Shown here: in pieces, positions 9,406 through 18,901 of the stretch | How positions within the stretch are numbered: the first letter of the stretch is position 1 | Layout of the letters: each line of letters starts with the position of its first letter | Source: Sedimentisphaerales bacterium | Lineage (GTDB): Bacteria > Planctomycetota > Phycisphaerae > Sedimentisphaerales > UBA12454 | DNA: 64,000 bases | Assembly: GCA_016930635.1 (NCBI GenBank) | Contig: JAFGGI010000052.1 | Span: 1-64,000, forward strand | Reading direction: 5' to 3' | Program-made: the position numbers and the translations under genes | The notes under the pieces: generated by a model | Told to the model about the DNA's origin: nothing | Database searches by the model: none | Seen by the model: the letters and a program-made list of their open reading frames with translations, nothing else

Positions 9406-11241
9406 TTACGGGCAGCCTGCAGGGGCAGGATTGTTACCTGCTACCATCATATAGTCGATGCTTGAAAGGCCTTTGCTTGTCGTTGCCAGAAGCTTTATAT
9501 TCCTCACACCCGCAGTTAAAGTTACATCCTGAGACACTGTCTCCCATATCTCCCAGTCACCGGTGTTATGGAAGCTGATACTTGAAATTTCTTCGACATC
9601 ATCTACGAGCAGTCTTGCAGGTGAATCAATAGTACCGTTGGAATGTCTCCATGTAAGGGTATATACACCTGTTGTGGGCACATCTATACTCCAGATAACA
9701 CCGCTGTCGATCATATTAATTGTATTACAAAAACCTGTACCGGTATAGCCGTCATATATCACGCTGAGACTTCCAAAACCGGAAAAGCCACAGAATCCTG
9801 TCTCGCTTTCCTGTATGATAATACTGCCCGGTCCCAGCGGTATTGCTGATGCCTGGTCCGAATAAGCTGATTCATTTTCCGAACTGTCTTCGGCTGTAAC
9901 GACATAGTAATAAACCGTGCCATTGACAACAGTATTATCAATATAATTTGAATTACTCAAAGGCAGGCTGTTCAATTTGATATAATTACCTGCCCATATT
10001 GTTGAACGATACACATTATAGCCTGCCAGGTCAGATGCATCACTGTTGTCCCAGTCAAGCAAAGCTGTCGAATCACCGCTCGTTACCGTCAGATTATTCA
10101 GCTTGAACGGAGCAATAAGGTCGATCTTTTCCCAGTTTTCTGCCAGCAGATTAAGCTCACTTAAATTGACTATACCGTCGAGATTATAGTCTGCATCATC
10201 AATATCTGCAGTCGCCAGCCAGTATTCGTTAATAAACTCTTCCAGGTCTTTCGCATTTACTATGCCGATATCGGTGAAATCACCGTATGCAGCAGGAGCA
10301 CCGGCGTAGGCCATCACTATCGCTTTGACATCTGCACCGGCATCAAGAGTATATGAGTAAGGCGGCGTAAAAATGCTGGCATAGTAGTTCGGCGCCCAGG
10401 TTGGAATTGATGTGCTGTAGAAGATATTGCCGCTGTTCCAGCCGATCCTGCCGGGCGTATAACCACCGGTATTAAAACTGCTCCAGGCAGAATTTACGTT
10501 ATCAAAATAGTTATTTTCAACACGTATCTGACTTACAACACCTACACCTATACAATAGCTGTTGCCGGGACAGCCGTAGTAATTATTATAAACATGCACC
10601 CTGCCGTAACGAACGCGGGGCATTCTCTGGTCGCAGCGTGATGACCACCAGTTGTGGTGCATCGTAACATGAAGTTTGCCTGCATCGTCTGTATGACTGT
10701 CGTCAGCTCCAATAAGATTTACGAACTGATGCTCAGCAGAGCCGGTATAGTAAAACTTGCACCAGGAAATCGTAACATAGTCAGATGCGTTGGTTATATC
10801 CAGACATCCGTCGCCGCAGTCATAGATAGTACATTTAGTAATGAAAACATTCGACACTTTGGGTTTGACAGAGATACCATCGTATGGGTCGCCGGAATAA
10901 GGATTGGTAATGTTCAGGTTCTTGATAATTATATTGTGACCATATTCTATAAACGCAAGTTTTCCTATAATTCTCGGTCTTTTTCCTATGCCTACAATTG
11001 TCTTGTCCGACAGGATTGAAAAGTCTCCGTATATATCACCTAAAACTCGAATAATATGCGGTTCATTTGCCTCAGCATACTTTCGAAAGTCCGTACCGTT
11101 ATCAACGGTAACAACAGTTCCGCCCGCCCCGCCTGTAGTGCCGCCGTTCTCGCTGGCCCAGCCGTCCACAGCAAAAATATCCGATGTGAAAGAGAGTAAT
11201 AAAAGCATGGCCGCCCCGGCCGTCAGAAACGTTCTTTTCAT
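9406..11241 (-). CDS. Secreted pectate lyase PL1 with dockerin, FN3 and CBM35-like domains
   Basis: A 611-residue secreted enzyme. Residues 1-24 are a signal peptide; about 25-300 form a PL1 parallel beta-helix with DGCLDIT and SWCKF strands and the catalytic RxPxxR motif (R206, R211) followed by GRVHVYNNYY. PL1 enzymes cleave polygalacturonate by Ca-dependent beta-elimination. A dockerin (about 318-372) with two DxNxDG-like repeats, an FN3 domain (375-470) and a C-terminal CBM35-like domain (472-611) follow. The protein ends with Cys-Pro. AGGAGG lies 8 bp before the ATG. It starts 33 bp after the upstream PL1 gene, so the two are probably co-transcribed. Confidence 0.93.
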   Translation of the reverse strand: MKRTFLTAGAAMLLLLSFTSDIFAVDGWASENGGTTGGAGGTVVTVDNGTDFRKYAEANEPHIIRVLGDIYGDFSILSDKTIVGIGKRPRIIGKLAFIEYGHNIIIKNLNITNPYSGDPYDGISVKPKVSNVFITKCTIYDCGDGCLDITNASDYVTISWCKFYYTGSAEHQFVNLIGADDSHTDDAGKLHVTMHHNWWSSRCDQRMPRVRYGRVHVYNNYYGCPGNSYCIGVGVVSQIRVENNYFDNVNSAWSSFNTGGYTPGRIGWNSGNIFYSTSIPTWAPNYYASIFTPPYSYTLDAGADVKAIVMAYAGAPAAYGDFTDIGIVNAKDLEEFINEYWLATADIDDADYNLDGIVNLSELNLLAENWEKIDLIAPFKLNNLTVTSGDSTALLDWDNSDASDLAGYNVYRSTIWAGNYIKLNSLPLSNSNYIDNTVVNGTVYYYVVTAEDSSENESAYSDQASAIPLGPGSIIIQESETGFCGFSGFGSLSVIYDGYTGTGFCNTINMIDSGVIWSIDVPTTGVYTLTWRHSNGTIDSPARLLVDDVEEISSISFHNTGDWEIWETVSQDVTLTAGVRNIKLLATTSKGLSSIDYMMVAGNNPAPAGCP

Positions 11242-11274
11242 TACTCAAACCTCCTATATCTGTTCTCAGTTTTA

Positions 11275-13992
11275 TTACGGACAAGCTGCCGGCTGAGGAT
11301 TATCGCCTGTTACCATTATATAATCGATGCTTGAAAGACCTTTGCTGGTCGTTGCCAGAAGCTTTATATTCCTTACACCCGCAGTCAAGGTTACATCCTG
11401 AGAAACCGTCTCCCAACTCTCCCAGTCGCCGGTGTTGGGGAAGCTTATCGCTGAGACTTCTATAACATCATCTACGAGCAGATTTGCAGGTGAATCAGTA
11501 GTACCGTTGGAATGTCTCCACGTAAAGGTATATACACCTGTTGTAGGTACTTCTATGCTCCAGATAATACCGTTACCGACCATATTATTTGTATTGCAGA
11601 AACCCGTGCCGGTATAGCCGTCATATATCAAACTGACACTTCCAAAACCGGAGAAGCCGCAATAGCCTGTCTCGTTTTCCTGAATGATAATACTGCCTGC
11701 AGGAAGAGGTATGCCTGATACCTGCTCTGACGATGATGAATCATTGCCCGAGGTATCTATCGCTTTGATAAAATAGAAGTATGCTGCGGCATTTACGACA
11801 TTACTGTCCGTGTAATTTGAATCAGTTACAAGCGAGCTGTTTATCTTAGTATGGTTGTCCCATGTCAAAGAGCGATATACATCGTAGCCGGCCAGATCAG
11901 GCTCGCTATTGTCGGACCAGTCCAGCAATATCTGTCCATCACCGCCAACCGCTGTCAAACCCTGCGGAGCTGAAGGCGGCGTAAAATCAGTGTTGCCCCA
12001 ATTCTGCATCATCAGGGAATACTCGCGGAAGTTGAGCGTGCCATCGATATAGTACTCCATCTTAACAACACTATCGAGCCAGTAGTCAGCCATTATCGCA
12101 AGGTCATTATAGTCTATTAAGTTATCACGGTCGAAATCACCGTAGCAATTCGGTGCACCGGCACCGGCGGTTACCATTTCCTTGACATCCTCACCAGGGT
12201 CAAGGACATAGGGATATGGAGGCACAAAAATAGTGTCATATTCATTTGCAGCCCAGGTTGGAACTGCGGTACTATAAAATACATTTCCATTGTTCCAGCC
12301 GATCTTTCCCGGCGTATAGCCGCTGGTACCGTAGTCTTCCCAGGGGTCGTCCACATCATCAAAATAATTATTTTCTACCCTGAGCTGTGATTCAACACCG
12401 ACACCGATACAATAATTATTGCCGCTGCAGCCGTAGTAATTGTTATATACATGAACCTGGCCGAAACGTACGCGAGGCATTCTTTCATGGCACATGGTAC
12501 TCCACCAGTTATGATGGAAAGTAACACGCAAGTGGCCCTGGTCATCACCACCGCTGTCATCACTGTTTCCGATAAGATTTACAAAACGATGCTCAATAGC
12601 CGGATTTGTGTAGTAGAACTTACACCAGGAAACTGTAACAAAGTCAGAGCCTCTGGTTATATCGATACCGCCGTCAGGACAGTTATAGACGTCACATTGA
12701 GTTATAAAGAGATTGGTTATCTGCCACATTACGGTCATACCGTCCCCATCACCGTAACCGTCAGGATTAGTAACAGCCAGTCCCTTTATAATTATATTGG
12801 TAGAGCTGGGCACGAATAACAGGCTCCCTCTTATGGTCGGTTTCATACCCAGACCTTTACCCCTGATCGTTTTATTCGAGGTAATCGAAACCGTTCCACC
12901 GACAGAAGCAAGATCTATAGCACGTGTTACCTCTACGATATAAGGCTCATTCGCTTCGACGTATGTTTTAAAATCCTGGGCACTATCAACTTCAACGACA
13001 GTTCCTCCCGCCCCGCCTGTTGTGCCGCCGTTCATAGAGGCCCAGCCGTCCGGAGGCATTTGTTTAACTAACAGTTCGATAGACCTTGTCTTTTGGGCAC
13101 CAGATGTTGAATTTGTAAATCTTATCGCCCCTTCATAGAGACCGGTAGTGAGACTATCGGCACTGGCGTTAATTAAAGCGGAAACTACAATACTTTCATT
13201 CGGGTCTAATGTGCCGCCGCTCGGTGAAACATCCAGCCAGGGTATATCGTTTACTTCTGCAACTATCCAGCTAATTGAATTAGGTCCTGTATTGGTAAGA
13301 GTATAATGATTGACCTCAGGCTCGAATATTCCTCCTTCGTAACCGGATGAAACAAACTTCAAAAACGGCGTAATAGATAAATCATCTCTCGGCAGGCCTG
13401 TTATCTCTATATCATCAATGCTGATACCGTCTGATGTGACGGGGTAATTGTCATATTGATTAAAACGGATTTTAAAAGTGCTGTTGTAATTGAGTCCGTA
13501 TGGAGCAACGGCAGAATCGAGATCAACAATGATTTGCGAATAGCTGCCGGATAAACTTCGCAAATCCTGCACCTCGTACCAGTTGTTGCCATCCTGACTG
13601 ACCGCGACGCCATCAAAATCATACCCGCCGGTAAATGGAATAGGCGGAGGCCCATGAGGCTCATCACTGAAACTTTTTGCCCAGAATGCCAACTGTATTT
13701 CTTCATAATCAGCAAGGTCAACCGTCAGGGTAACCTCGTTACGGGAGAATAAACCGCCGGCGTTATAATCATCCACTACAAGATGATAGGAACCACCATG
13801 AGGCCCGTTAGATGTTGTAACTTCGGTCCTGTATTCGTTTGTTCCTGTAACTTCCCAACAAGGACCGAGCACAGGCCCGCCTTCAAAATCTTCCGAGAAT
13901 AATACCTCCGCAGCCTGGACATTCATTACGAAAAGGGTTCCAAACGCCAATAATACCAGGAATAAAAATTGCGAAAATCTATCCATATTCAT
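11275..13992 (-). CDS. Secreted pectate lyase PL1 with MAM-like, BACON-like, dockerin, FN3 and CBM35-like domains
   Basis: A 905-residue secreted multidomain PL1 lyase. After the signal peptide (1 to about 28) come a jelly-roll/MAM-like domain (30-200, beginning SEDFEGG), a BACON-like domain (205-312, with WLDVSPSGGTL), the PL1 beta-helix (about 315-610, with ERMPRVRFG), a dockerin (620-675), FN3 (678-770) and a CBM35-like domain to the end. The 3' third is nearly identical at DNA level to the neighbouring PL1 gene at 14213. AGGAGG precedes both a GTG (13995) and an ATG (13992); I chose the ATG. It has its own promoter after the terminator of the upstream gene. Confidence 0.93.
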   Translation of the reverse strand: MNMDRFSQFLFLVLLAFGTLFVMNVQAAEVLFSEDFEGGPVLGPCWEVTGTNEYRTEVTTSNGPHGGSYHLVVDDYNAGGLFSRNEVTLTVDLADYEEIQLAFWAKSFSDEPHGPPPIPFTGGYDFDGVAVSQDGNNWYEVQDLRSLSGSYSQIIVDLDSAVAPYGLNYNSTFKIRFNQYDNYPVTSDGISIDDIEITGLPRDDLSITPFLKFVSSGYEGGIFEPEVNHYTLTNTGPNSISWIVAEVNDIPWLDVSPSGGTLDPNESIVVSALINASADSLTTGLYEGAIRFTNSTSGAQKTRSIELLVKQMPPDGWASMNGGTTGGAGGTVVEVDSAQDFKTYVEANEPYIVEVTRAIDLASVGGTVSITSNKTIRGKGLGMKPTIRGSLLFVPSSTNIIIKGLAVTNPDGYGDGDGMTVMWQITNLFITQCDVYNCPDGGIDITRGSDFVTVSWCKFYYTNPAIEHRFVNLIGNSDDSGGDDQGHLRVTFHHNWWSTMCHERMPRVRFGQVHVYNNYYGCSGNNYCIGVGVESQLRVENNYFDDVDDPWEDYGTSGYTPGKIGWNNGNVFYSTAVPTWAANEYDTIFVPPYPYVLDPGEDVKEMVTAGAGAPNCYGDFDRDNLIDYNDLAIMADYWLDSVVKMEYYIDGTLNFREYSLMMQNWGNTDFTPPSAPQGLTAVGGDGQILLDWSDNSEPDLAGYDVYRSLTWDNHTKINSSLVTDSNYTDSNVVNAAAYFYFIKAIDTSGNDSSSSEQVSGIPLPAGSIIIQENETGYCGFSGFGSVSLIYDGYTGTGFCNTNNMVGNGIIWSIEVPTTGVYTFTWRHSNGTTDSPANLLVDDVIEVSAISFPNTGDWESWETVSQDVTLTAGVRNIKLLATTSKGLSSIDYIMVTGDNPQPAACP

Positions 13993-14039
13993 CACTTATT
14001 CCTCCTTTACTTTGTGATAATAGTTGCAGTTTTATCTAT

Positions 14040-14138
14040 ATAGTGGCAAGAACCGGCAAAAAGTCTCAAAAAAAATAAACTTTTTTTCTACAGATGAATG
14101 CGACTTAGCATAAATTGCCCTAATCCCCTATTATACCA
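14040..14138 (-). promoter_or_regulatory. Extended -10 promoter and leader hairpin for the PL1 gene ending at 11275
   Basis: On the minus strand TGGTATAAT occupies 14130-14138, about 137 bp before the start codon. The leader contains AAAAAGT and ACTTTTT arms at about 14058-14090 that can pair. The same arrangement is found before the next PL1 gene upstream. Confidence 0.55.
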
Positions 14139-14156
14139 AAAAGTCCTGCCTTATGC

Positions 14157-14191
14157 AACAAAAAGGGCTGGCCACAAACGACCAGCCCTTT
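14157..14191 (-). terminator. Intrinsic terminator of the PL1 gene ending at 14213
   Basis: On the minus strand GGGCTGG and CCAGCCC (14182-14188 and 14165-14171) form a GC-rich stem, followed by TTTTTGTT. It lies just after the stop codon at 14213. Confidence 0.85.
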
Positions 14192-14212
14192 ACTCGTTTA
14201 TTCCTTTCTGTA

Positions 14213-16804
14213 TTACGGACAGGCCGCCGGCTGAGGATTATCGCCTGTTACCATTATGTAATCGATGCTTGAAAGGCCTTTGCTGGTCGTTGCCAGAAGT
14301 TTTATAGTCCTTACACCTGCGGTCAAAGTTACATCCTGAGAAACCGTCTCCCAGTTCTCCCAGCCGCCGGTGTTGGGGAAGCTTATCGCTGAAACTTCTA
14401 TAACATCATCCACGAGCAGATTTGCAGGTGAATCAGTAGTACCATTGGCATGTCTCCACGTAAAGGTATATACACCTGTTGTAGGTACTTCTATGCTCCA
14501 GATAATACCGTTGCCGACCATATTATTCGTATTGCAAAAGCCCGTGCCGGTATAGCCGTCATATATCAAACTGACACTTCCAAAACCGGAGAAGCCGCAG
14601 TAGCCTGTCTCGTTTTCCTGTATGATAATGCTGCCTGCACCAAGCGGTATACCCGATGTCATATCCGAAGAGACTGAATCATTACCTGATGTATCTATCG
14701 CCTTGATGATATAGAAATAGGCCGTTGCATTCACAACATTACTATCCGTGTAGTTTGAATCAGTCACAAGTGAACTGTTTATCTTAGTATGATTATCCCA
14801 TGTCATCGAGCGGTATATATTGTATCCCGCCAAATCAGGTTCATTATTGTCAGACCAGTCCAGCAGGATATGTCCGTCACCGCCGGTCGCCGTCAGGTTT
14901 TGCGGTGCTGCCGGAGCCATAAAATCATCATTTCTCCAATTCCGTGTCAACAAAGCTAACTCACGTACATTGACCATACCGTCAATGTAATAGTCCTCAT
15001 CAACAATGTTTTTCAACCAGTAGTCAGCCAGTTTTGCAATGTCGTTAAAATCGATTACCTCATTACGGTCAAAATCACCATAGCAGACCGGGGCGCCGGC
15101 ATTAGCCATTACCATATCTTTAATATCGGCAGCATAATCAAGCCCATAGGAATATGGCGGGGTAAAAACAACATCGTTACTATCCATTCCGAAACAATTG
15201 ACGAAAACATTTCCGGAAGCATTTATTTTCCCCCATATTATATTGGGGTCTGAATAACTAAAGAAAGTATAAGGAGAATTGACAGTGTCGTAATAGTTAT
15301 TCTCGATAAGTAATTGCGATTCGAGGGCAGCACCGGCGCAATAATAATTGCCCTGGCAACTATAGTAATTATTATAAACATGCACCTGGCCGAAACGTAC
15401 ACGAGGCATTCTCTGGTCGCAGTTCTCTGCCCACCAGTTGTGATGGAAGCTGATTCGGAGATGGCCGCGGTCAGCAGTGTGGACATCATCATGGCCGATA
15501 AGATTTACAAATCTATGGTCAGCAGATGGGTTCGTATAATAGAATTTGCACCAGGAGACAGTGATATAGTCACATTCTCTGGTTATATCAATACAACCAT
15601 CGGGACAGTCATAGATACTGCACTTTGTGATAAAGAGATTGGTTATTCTTTCCGTTGCGGTTATACCATCGCCATCACCATAACCGACAGGATTAGTAAT
15701 ATTCAGACCTTTTATGATTATGTTAGCAGCATCACTTACAAACAGCAGGCTGCCGAGGATAACCGGCTTCGTACCTATACCTTTTCCCCTGATCGTTTTG
15801 TTTGAGGTAATCGACACTGTTCCGCCAACAGCACTGAGGTCTATAGTACGCGTCACTTCTACGACATAAGGCTCAGTTGCTTCTACATATGTTTTAAAAT
15901 CTTCGGCATTATCGACTTCAACGACTGCTCCTGATGCCCCGCCTGTAGTGCCACCGTTCATAGAGGCCCAGCCGTCCGGAGGCATCTGCTTAACCGCAAG
16001 ATTAACAGGCCGGATATGGTTTCGGCCGGAGGTCAAATTTGCAAATATCAGGTCCGTGCCGTAAGTACCGACAGCAAGAGCCTCGACATTAGGATCGATA
16101 GAAACAGAAACCACAGTACTTTCGTTCGGGTCTAATGTGCCTCCGCTCGGCGAGACATCCAGCCAGGGCATATCATTTGCTTCTGCAACTGTCCAGCTGA
16201 CCGAGTTAGTATCTGCATTGCTGATGAGATAATCTTTGGCTAAAGGCTCGAATGGCCCTCCTTCATAACCGCTGCAGGCCAGTCCATCGGCAGGTGTTAT
16301 TTCTATCGTGTCCGGGCAGTTAAGGGTGTTCGAATACGAAGATGTTCCGAGATACCCGTATCCCTCACAAACATCACGATCCTCACAGCTTCCGCCGGTC
16401 ATAAAATCGATGAGGCAGAAAGTTTCGGTGCCGCTTTCGGTGCGATCGATCTCCGCTCGCACATAACCTAAAGCTACATTACCCCCTGAAGGATCCGTTA
16501 AAGTCATACTGATGGGTGTACAGCCTACCTGTTCGATTAAATTGAGTATATTAGGGTCATTCACTGTCACTACAAGCGGGTCGGTATTGCAGACACAGCC
16601 TTGTGTGCTCGGATAAACCCCAACTGATACATCATTGACAAAAAACTCGAACGTCGCGATCCCCCCGCAATCGGCATGACCGACAATAAACCGTATTTGA
16701 TTAGGGTCATCCGCTGCCTGCGCTTCGGGCGCCCCGGCAAGGCCAAATGCGATAAATACTGATAATGCTAAAATAAGAAACCGTGAAAGTCTGCATGTCT
16801 TCAT
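14213..16804 (-). CDS. Secreted pectate lyase PL1 with novel N-terminal domain, BACON-like, dockerin, FN3 and CBM35-like domains
   Basis: An 863-residue secreted PL1 lyase. The signal peptide is 1-30. Residues about 33-165 form a Cys-containing domain I do not recognise (HADCGG, GCVCNTD, GGSCEDRDVC). A BACON-like domain (168-275), PL1 beta-helix (277-570, with QRMPRVRFG), dockerin (578-632), FN3 (635-725) and CBM35-like domain (727-863, ending Cys-Pro) follow. From the FN3 domain onward it is almost the same sequence as the neighbouring gene at 11275, evidence of recent duplication or gene conversion. AAGGAGG precedes the ATG. It has its own promoter and terminator. Confidence 0.92.
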   Translation of the reverse strand: MKTCRLSRFLILALSVFIAFGLAGAPEAQAADDPNQIRFIVGHADCGGIATFEFFVNDVSVGVYPSTQGCVCNTDPLVVTVNDPNILNLIEQVGCTPISMTLTDPSGGNVALGYVRAEIDRTESGTETFCLIDFMTGGSCEDRDVCEGYGYLGTSSYSNTLNCPDTIEITPADGLACSGYEGGPFEPLAKDYLISNADTNSVSWTVAEANDMPWLDVSPSGGTLDPNESTVVSVSIDPNVEALAVGTYGTDLIFANLTSGRNHIRPVNLAVKQMPPDGWASMNGGTTGGASGAVVEVDNAEDFKTYVEATEPYVVEVTRTIDLSAVGGTVSITSNKTIRGKGIGTKPVILGSLLFVSDAANIIIKGLNITNPVGYGDGDGITATERITNLFITKCSIYDCPDGCIDITRECDYITVSWCKFYYTNPSADHRFVNLIGHDDVHTADRGHLRISFHHNWWAENCDQRMPRVRFGQVHVYNNYYSCQGNYYCAGAALESQLLIENNYYDTVNSPYTFFSYSDPNIIWGKINASGNVFVNCFGMDSNDVVFTPPYSYGLDYAADIKDMVMANAGAPVCYGDFDRNEVIDFNDIAKLADYWLKNIVDEDYYIDGMVNVRELALLTRNWRNDDFMAPAAPQNLTATGGDGHILLDWSDNNEPDLAGYNIYRSMTWDNHTKINSSLVTDSNYTDSNVVNATAYFYIIKAIDTSGNDSVSSDMTSGIPLGAGSIIIQENETGYCGFSGFGSVSLIYDGYTGTGFCNTNNMVGNGIIWSIEVPTTGVYTFTWRHANGTTDSPANLLVDDVIEVSAISFPNTGGWENWETVSQDVTLTAGVRTIKLLATTSKGLSSIDYIMVTGDNPQPAACP

Positions 16805-16868
16805 GACTTATTCCTCCTTTATCTTGAGATAACAATTGTAATTTTATCTGTTAGTCGCAGGATTCAGC

Positions 16869-16940
16869 GAAAAGTTTCATAAAAAATAAAACTTTTTAGA
16901 TGGGTACCTCTCCATAATGCCTCAGAGCATTATTATACCA
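16869..16940 (-). promoter_or_regulatory. Extended -10 promoter and leader hairpin for the PL1 gene ending at 14213
   Basis: TGGTATAAT on the minus strand at 16932-16940, about 128 bp before the ATG. The leader holds AAAGTTT and AAACTTT arms at 16869-16897, matching the leader of the neighbouring PL1 gene. Confidence 0.55.
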
Positions 16941-17084
16941 CAGGTGCCGCCTGATTTAAAGTGCTAAATAAAAGAACTTAACCGTTTTCTTAGGCCTGCA
17001 AAATATAGACACAATTAGTCCCCAAAAAATTCAAAGTAAATTTGAAAATGCCTTATTTTATGAATTGTTTTAATACAATTCTAA

Positions 17085-18788
17085 TCAGTTTATAACGATA
17101 TTAGTGCAATTGCTCTGAGTAATACCGCCAACAATCGTACAGCCGGTGAAAGTCGCATTATCCACATAATTCAGTCTGTTCGACAGCGTACCATTAAAGG
17201 CACAGTTGGTAAATTGCAGGTCAGTTATATGGATATTATACTGTCCATAAATGTAAAATCCCTGGGTCGTAGTTGCATCAACATTCAAATTGACGAAAGT
17301 TAAATTTCTACAAATCGGCAGTTCCGGTGCCGGCTCACCGCCCGGATTGCTTGCATAGTTTGTAACAATATGGATTCCTGCGGATGTATTGCCTATAATT
17401 GTCCAGTCTTTTATCGTGATATTTTCGACAACACCGCCTCGGTCCTGATTAGTTTTCATACGAAAGGCTCTTTCATTTCCTTGTGCCACACAATCCTGCG
17501 CGAAGACGTTATTTACGCCGCCTGAGGATTCACTGCCGATAACAACACCGCCATGACCCTGATTGAAAAGACAATTCGTAACTCGGATATTGCTGGATGG
17601 CATGCCAATCAGAAAACCTTCCAGATTTTTGCCTGATTTGATCGCGATACAATCATCGCCAGTATTAAAAACGTTATCGAATATATAAACATTGGTTGAC
17701 GAATCAGGATTACAGCCGTCGCCGTTGTGAATGCCGACAGTATTTGCGGTTATGCCGTTGACAGTGATATATGTGCTGTAAACCGGGTGCACGGTCCACG
17801 CAGGCGGGTTTGTCAGTGTAAGGTCCCGCAGGTTTACATGGGATGCATTGACGATGTAAATCAATCTACCTCGCATTTTGCCGCCGCCCTGGGCATCTCC
17901 GAGAGCCTGACCACCGCCGTTTACGGTTCCTGAGCCGCATATCCTGACATTGGCTATTTCGCCGCCGTAAGTATGGTTAAGCGTATTGCCGACGTTTATA
18001 AGTGATGCATAGCCCAATTGTTCGGTTCCTTCGAAGCGTGTCATTTCCTGCGGATAATCGGCCGGATTCGAAGTGCCCTTCAATATGCCGTCGATCTGGA
18101 GTGTCATATCACTCTTGAGGAAAATCGCCCCGCTTAAAAACGTGTATCCTGATCGCAGATGGACTTTTCCGCCTGCAGAACAGGCATTAATGGCCGCCTG
18201 TATAGCAACAGTATCCAGCGTAACACCATCGCCTGCAGCACCGTAATCTTCAGGATAAAAGACCGCAGGCAAACCGGCTGTCGTTGCATAGCACGTATTG
18301 CTTTGGCCCAGCTCAGTACCAATACCATTAACCGATTTTACAGTAAACGAATACGCTGAGTCAGGACTCAGTCCAGTGGCATAATAGAAAAGACCGGTCG
18401 TATTGCCGATAAGTGAATCACCCTGATAAACATTATAGCTGGCAACATTATAATCATCAGGCTTGTGCCATATCAACGTAATACTCGAATCATCAAAACC
18501 TTCCGGCGGAACCATAAGATATTGAGGTTCTGAAGGAGTTGGTGTATATTCCTGCCTCCAGTTGTCAGCAAAGAAAGACAACTCATAGTTGTCAACTGTG
18601 CAATCGCTATTTAAATCAACCCCGGCAGTCTGATTGCAATCAGCCATTAACCAATAGTCTAAAAAGTAAGGCAGATCATTTATATCTACCTTATAGTCAT
18701 TTGTGAAATCACCGTAGATACCGCCGGCAAATAAATACGAGGTAAAGCACAACAGCAAAACCGCCCCTGCGACAAATCTTCTTTTCAT
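17085..18788 (-). CDS. Secreted GH28 polygalacturonase with N-terminal dockerin and FN3
   Basis: A 567-residue secreted glycoside hydrolase that should hydrolyse polygalacturonate or rhamnogalacturonan. The signal peptide is 1-21. The dockerin (24-77) is at the N-terminus, unlike the C-terminal or central placement elsewhere in the locus. An FN3 domain (82-168) precedes the GH28 beta-helix (about 175-567). The GH28 motifs are GDGCNPD (356-362), GDDC (377-380, catalytic Asp pair), GHGG (411-414) and RMKT (443-446), so the active site looks complete. GGAGGTG precedes the ATG. It starts 113 bp after the upstream GH28 stop and has an extended -10 of its own. Confidence 0.92.
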   Translation of the reverse strand: MKRRFVAGAVLLLCFTSYLFAGGIYGDFTNDYKVDINDLPYFLDYWLMADCNQTAGVDLNSDCTVDNYELSFFADNWRQEYTPTPSEPQYLMVPPEGFDDSSITLIWHKPDDYNVASYNVYQGDSLIGNTTGLFYYATGLSPDSAYSFTVKSVNGIGTELGQSNTCYATTAGLPAVFYPEDYGAAGDGVTLDTVAIQAAINACSAGGKVHLRSGYTFLSGAIFLKSDMTLQIDGILKGTSNPADYPQEMTRFEGTEQLGYASLINVGNTLNHTYGGEIANVRICGSGTVNGGGQALGDAQGGGKMRGRLIYIVNASHVNLRDLTLTNPPAWTVHPVYSTYITVNGITANTVGIHNGDGCNPDSSTNVYIFDNVFNTGDDCIAIKSGKNLEGFLIGMPSSNIRVTNCLFNQGHGGVVIGSESSGGVNNVFAQDCVAQGNERAFRMKTNQDRGGVVENITIKDWTIIGNTSAGIHIVTNYASNPGGEPAPELPICRNLTFVNLNVDATTTQGFYIYGQYNIHITDLQFTNCAFNGTLSNRLNYVDNATFTGCTIVGGITQSNCTNIVIN

Positions 18789-18817
18789 CCAACACCTCCA
18801 AAAATATTGAGAAACGC

Positions 18818-18826
18818 ATTATACCA
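18818..18826 (-). promoter_or_regulatory. Extended -10 element for the GH28 gene ending at 17085
   Basis: TGGTATAAT on the minus strand, about 30 bp before the start codon and just after the terminator of the upstream gene. No good -35 is visible. Confidence 0.5.
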
Positions 18827-18845
18827 TAAACTGTTGGATTTTTAA

Positions 18846-18880
18846 ACAAAAAAGGGCTGCCTGTGACAGACAGCCCTTAT
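18846..18880 (-). terminator. Intrinsic terminator of the GH28 gene ending at 18902
   Basis: On the minus strand GGGCTGTCTGT pairs with the following ACAGGCAGCCC (one mismatch) and is followed by TTTTTTG. Confidence 0.85.
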
Positions 18881-18901
18881 AAAGCCTTATTTTAGAAAAT
18901 G

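Noticed and set aside
17062-17081. GAATTG/CAATTC inverted repeat as terminator of the GH28 gene
   Set aside because: The stem is only 6 bp, overlaps the region around the stop and has no U-tract.
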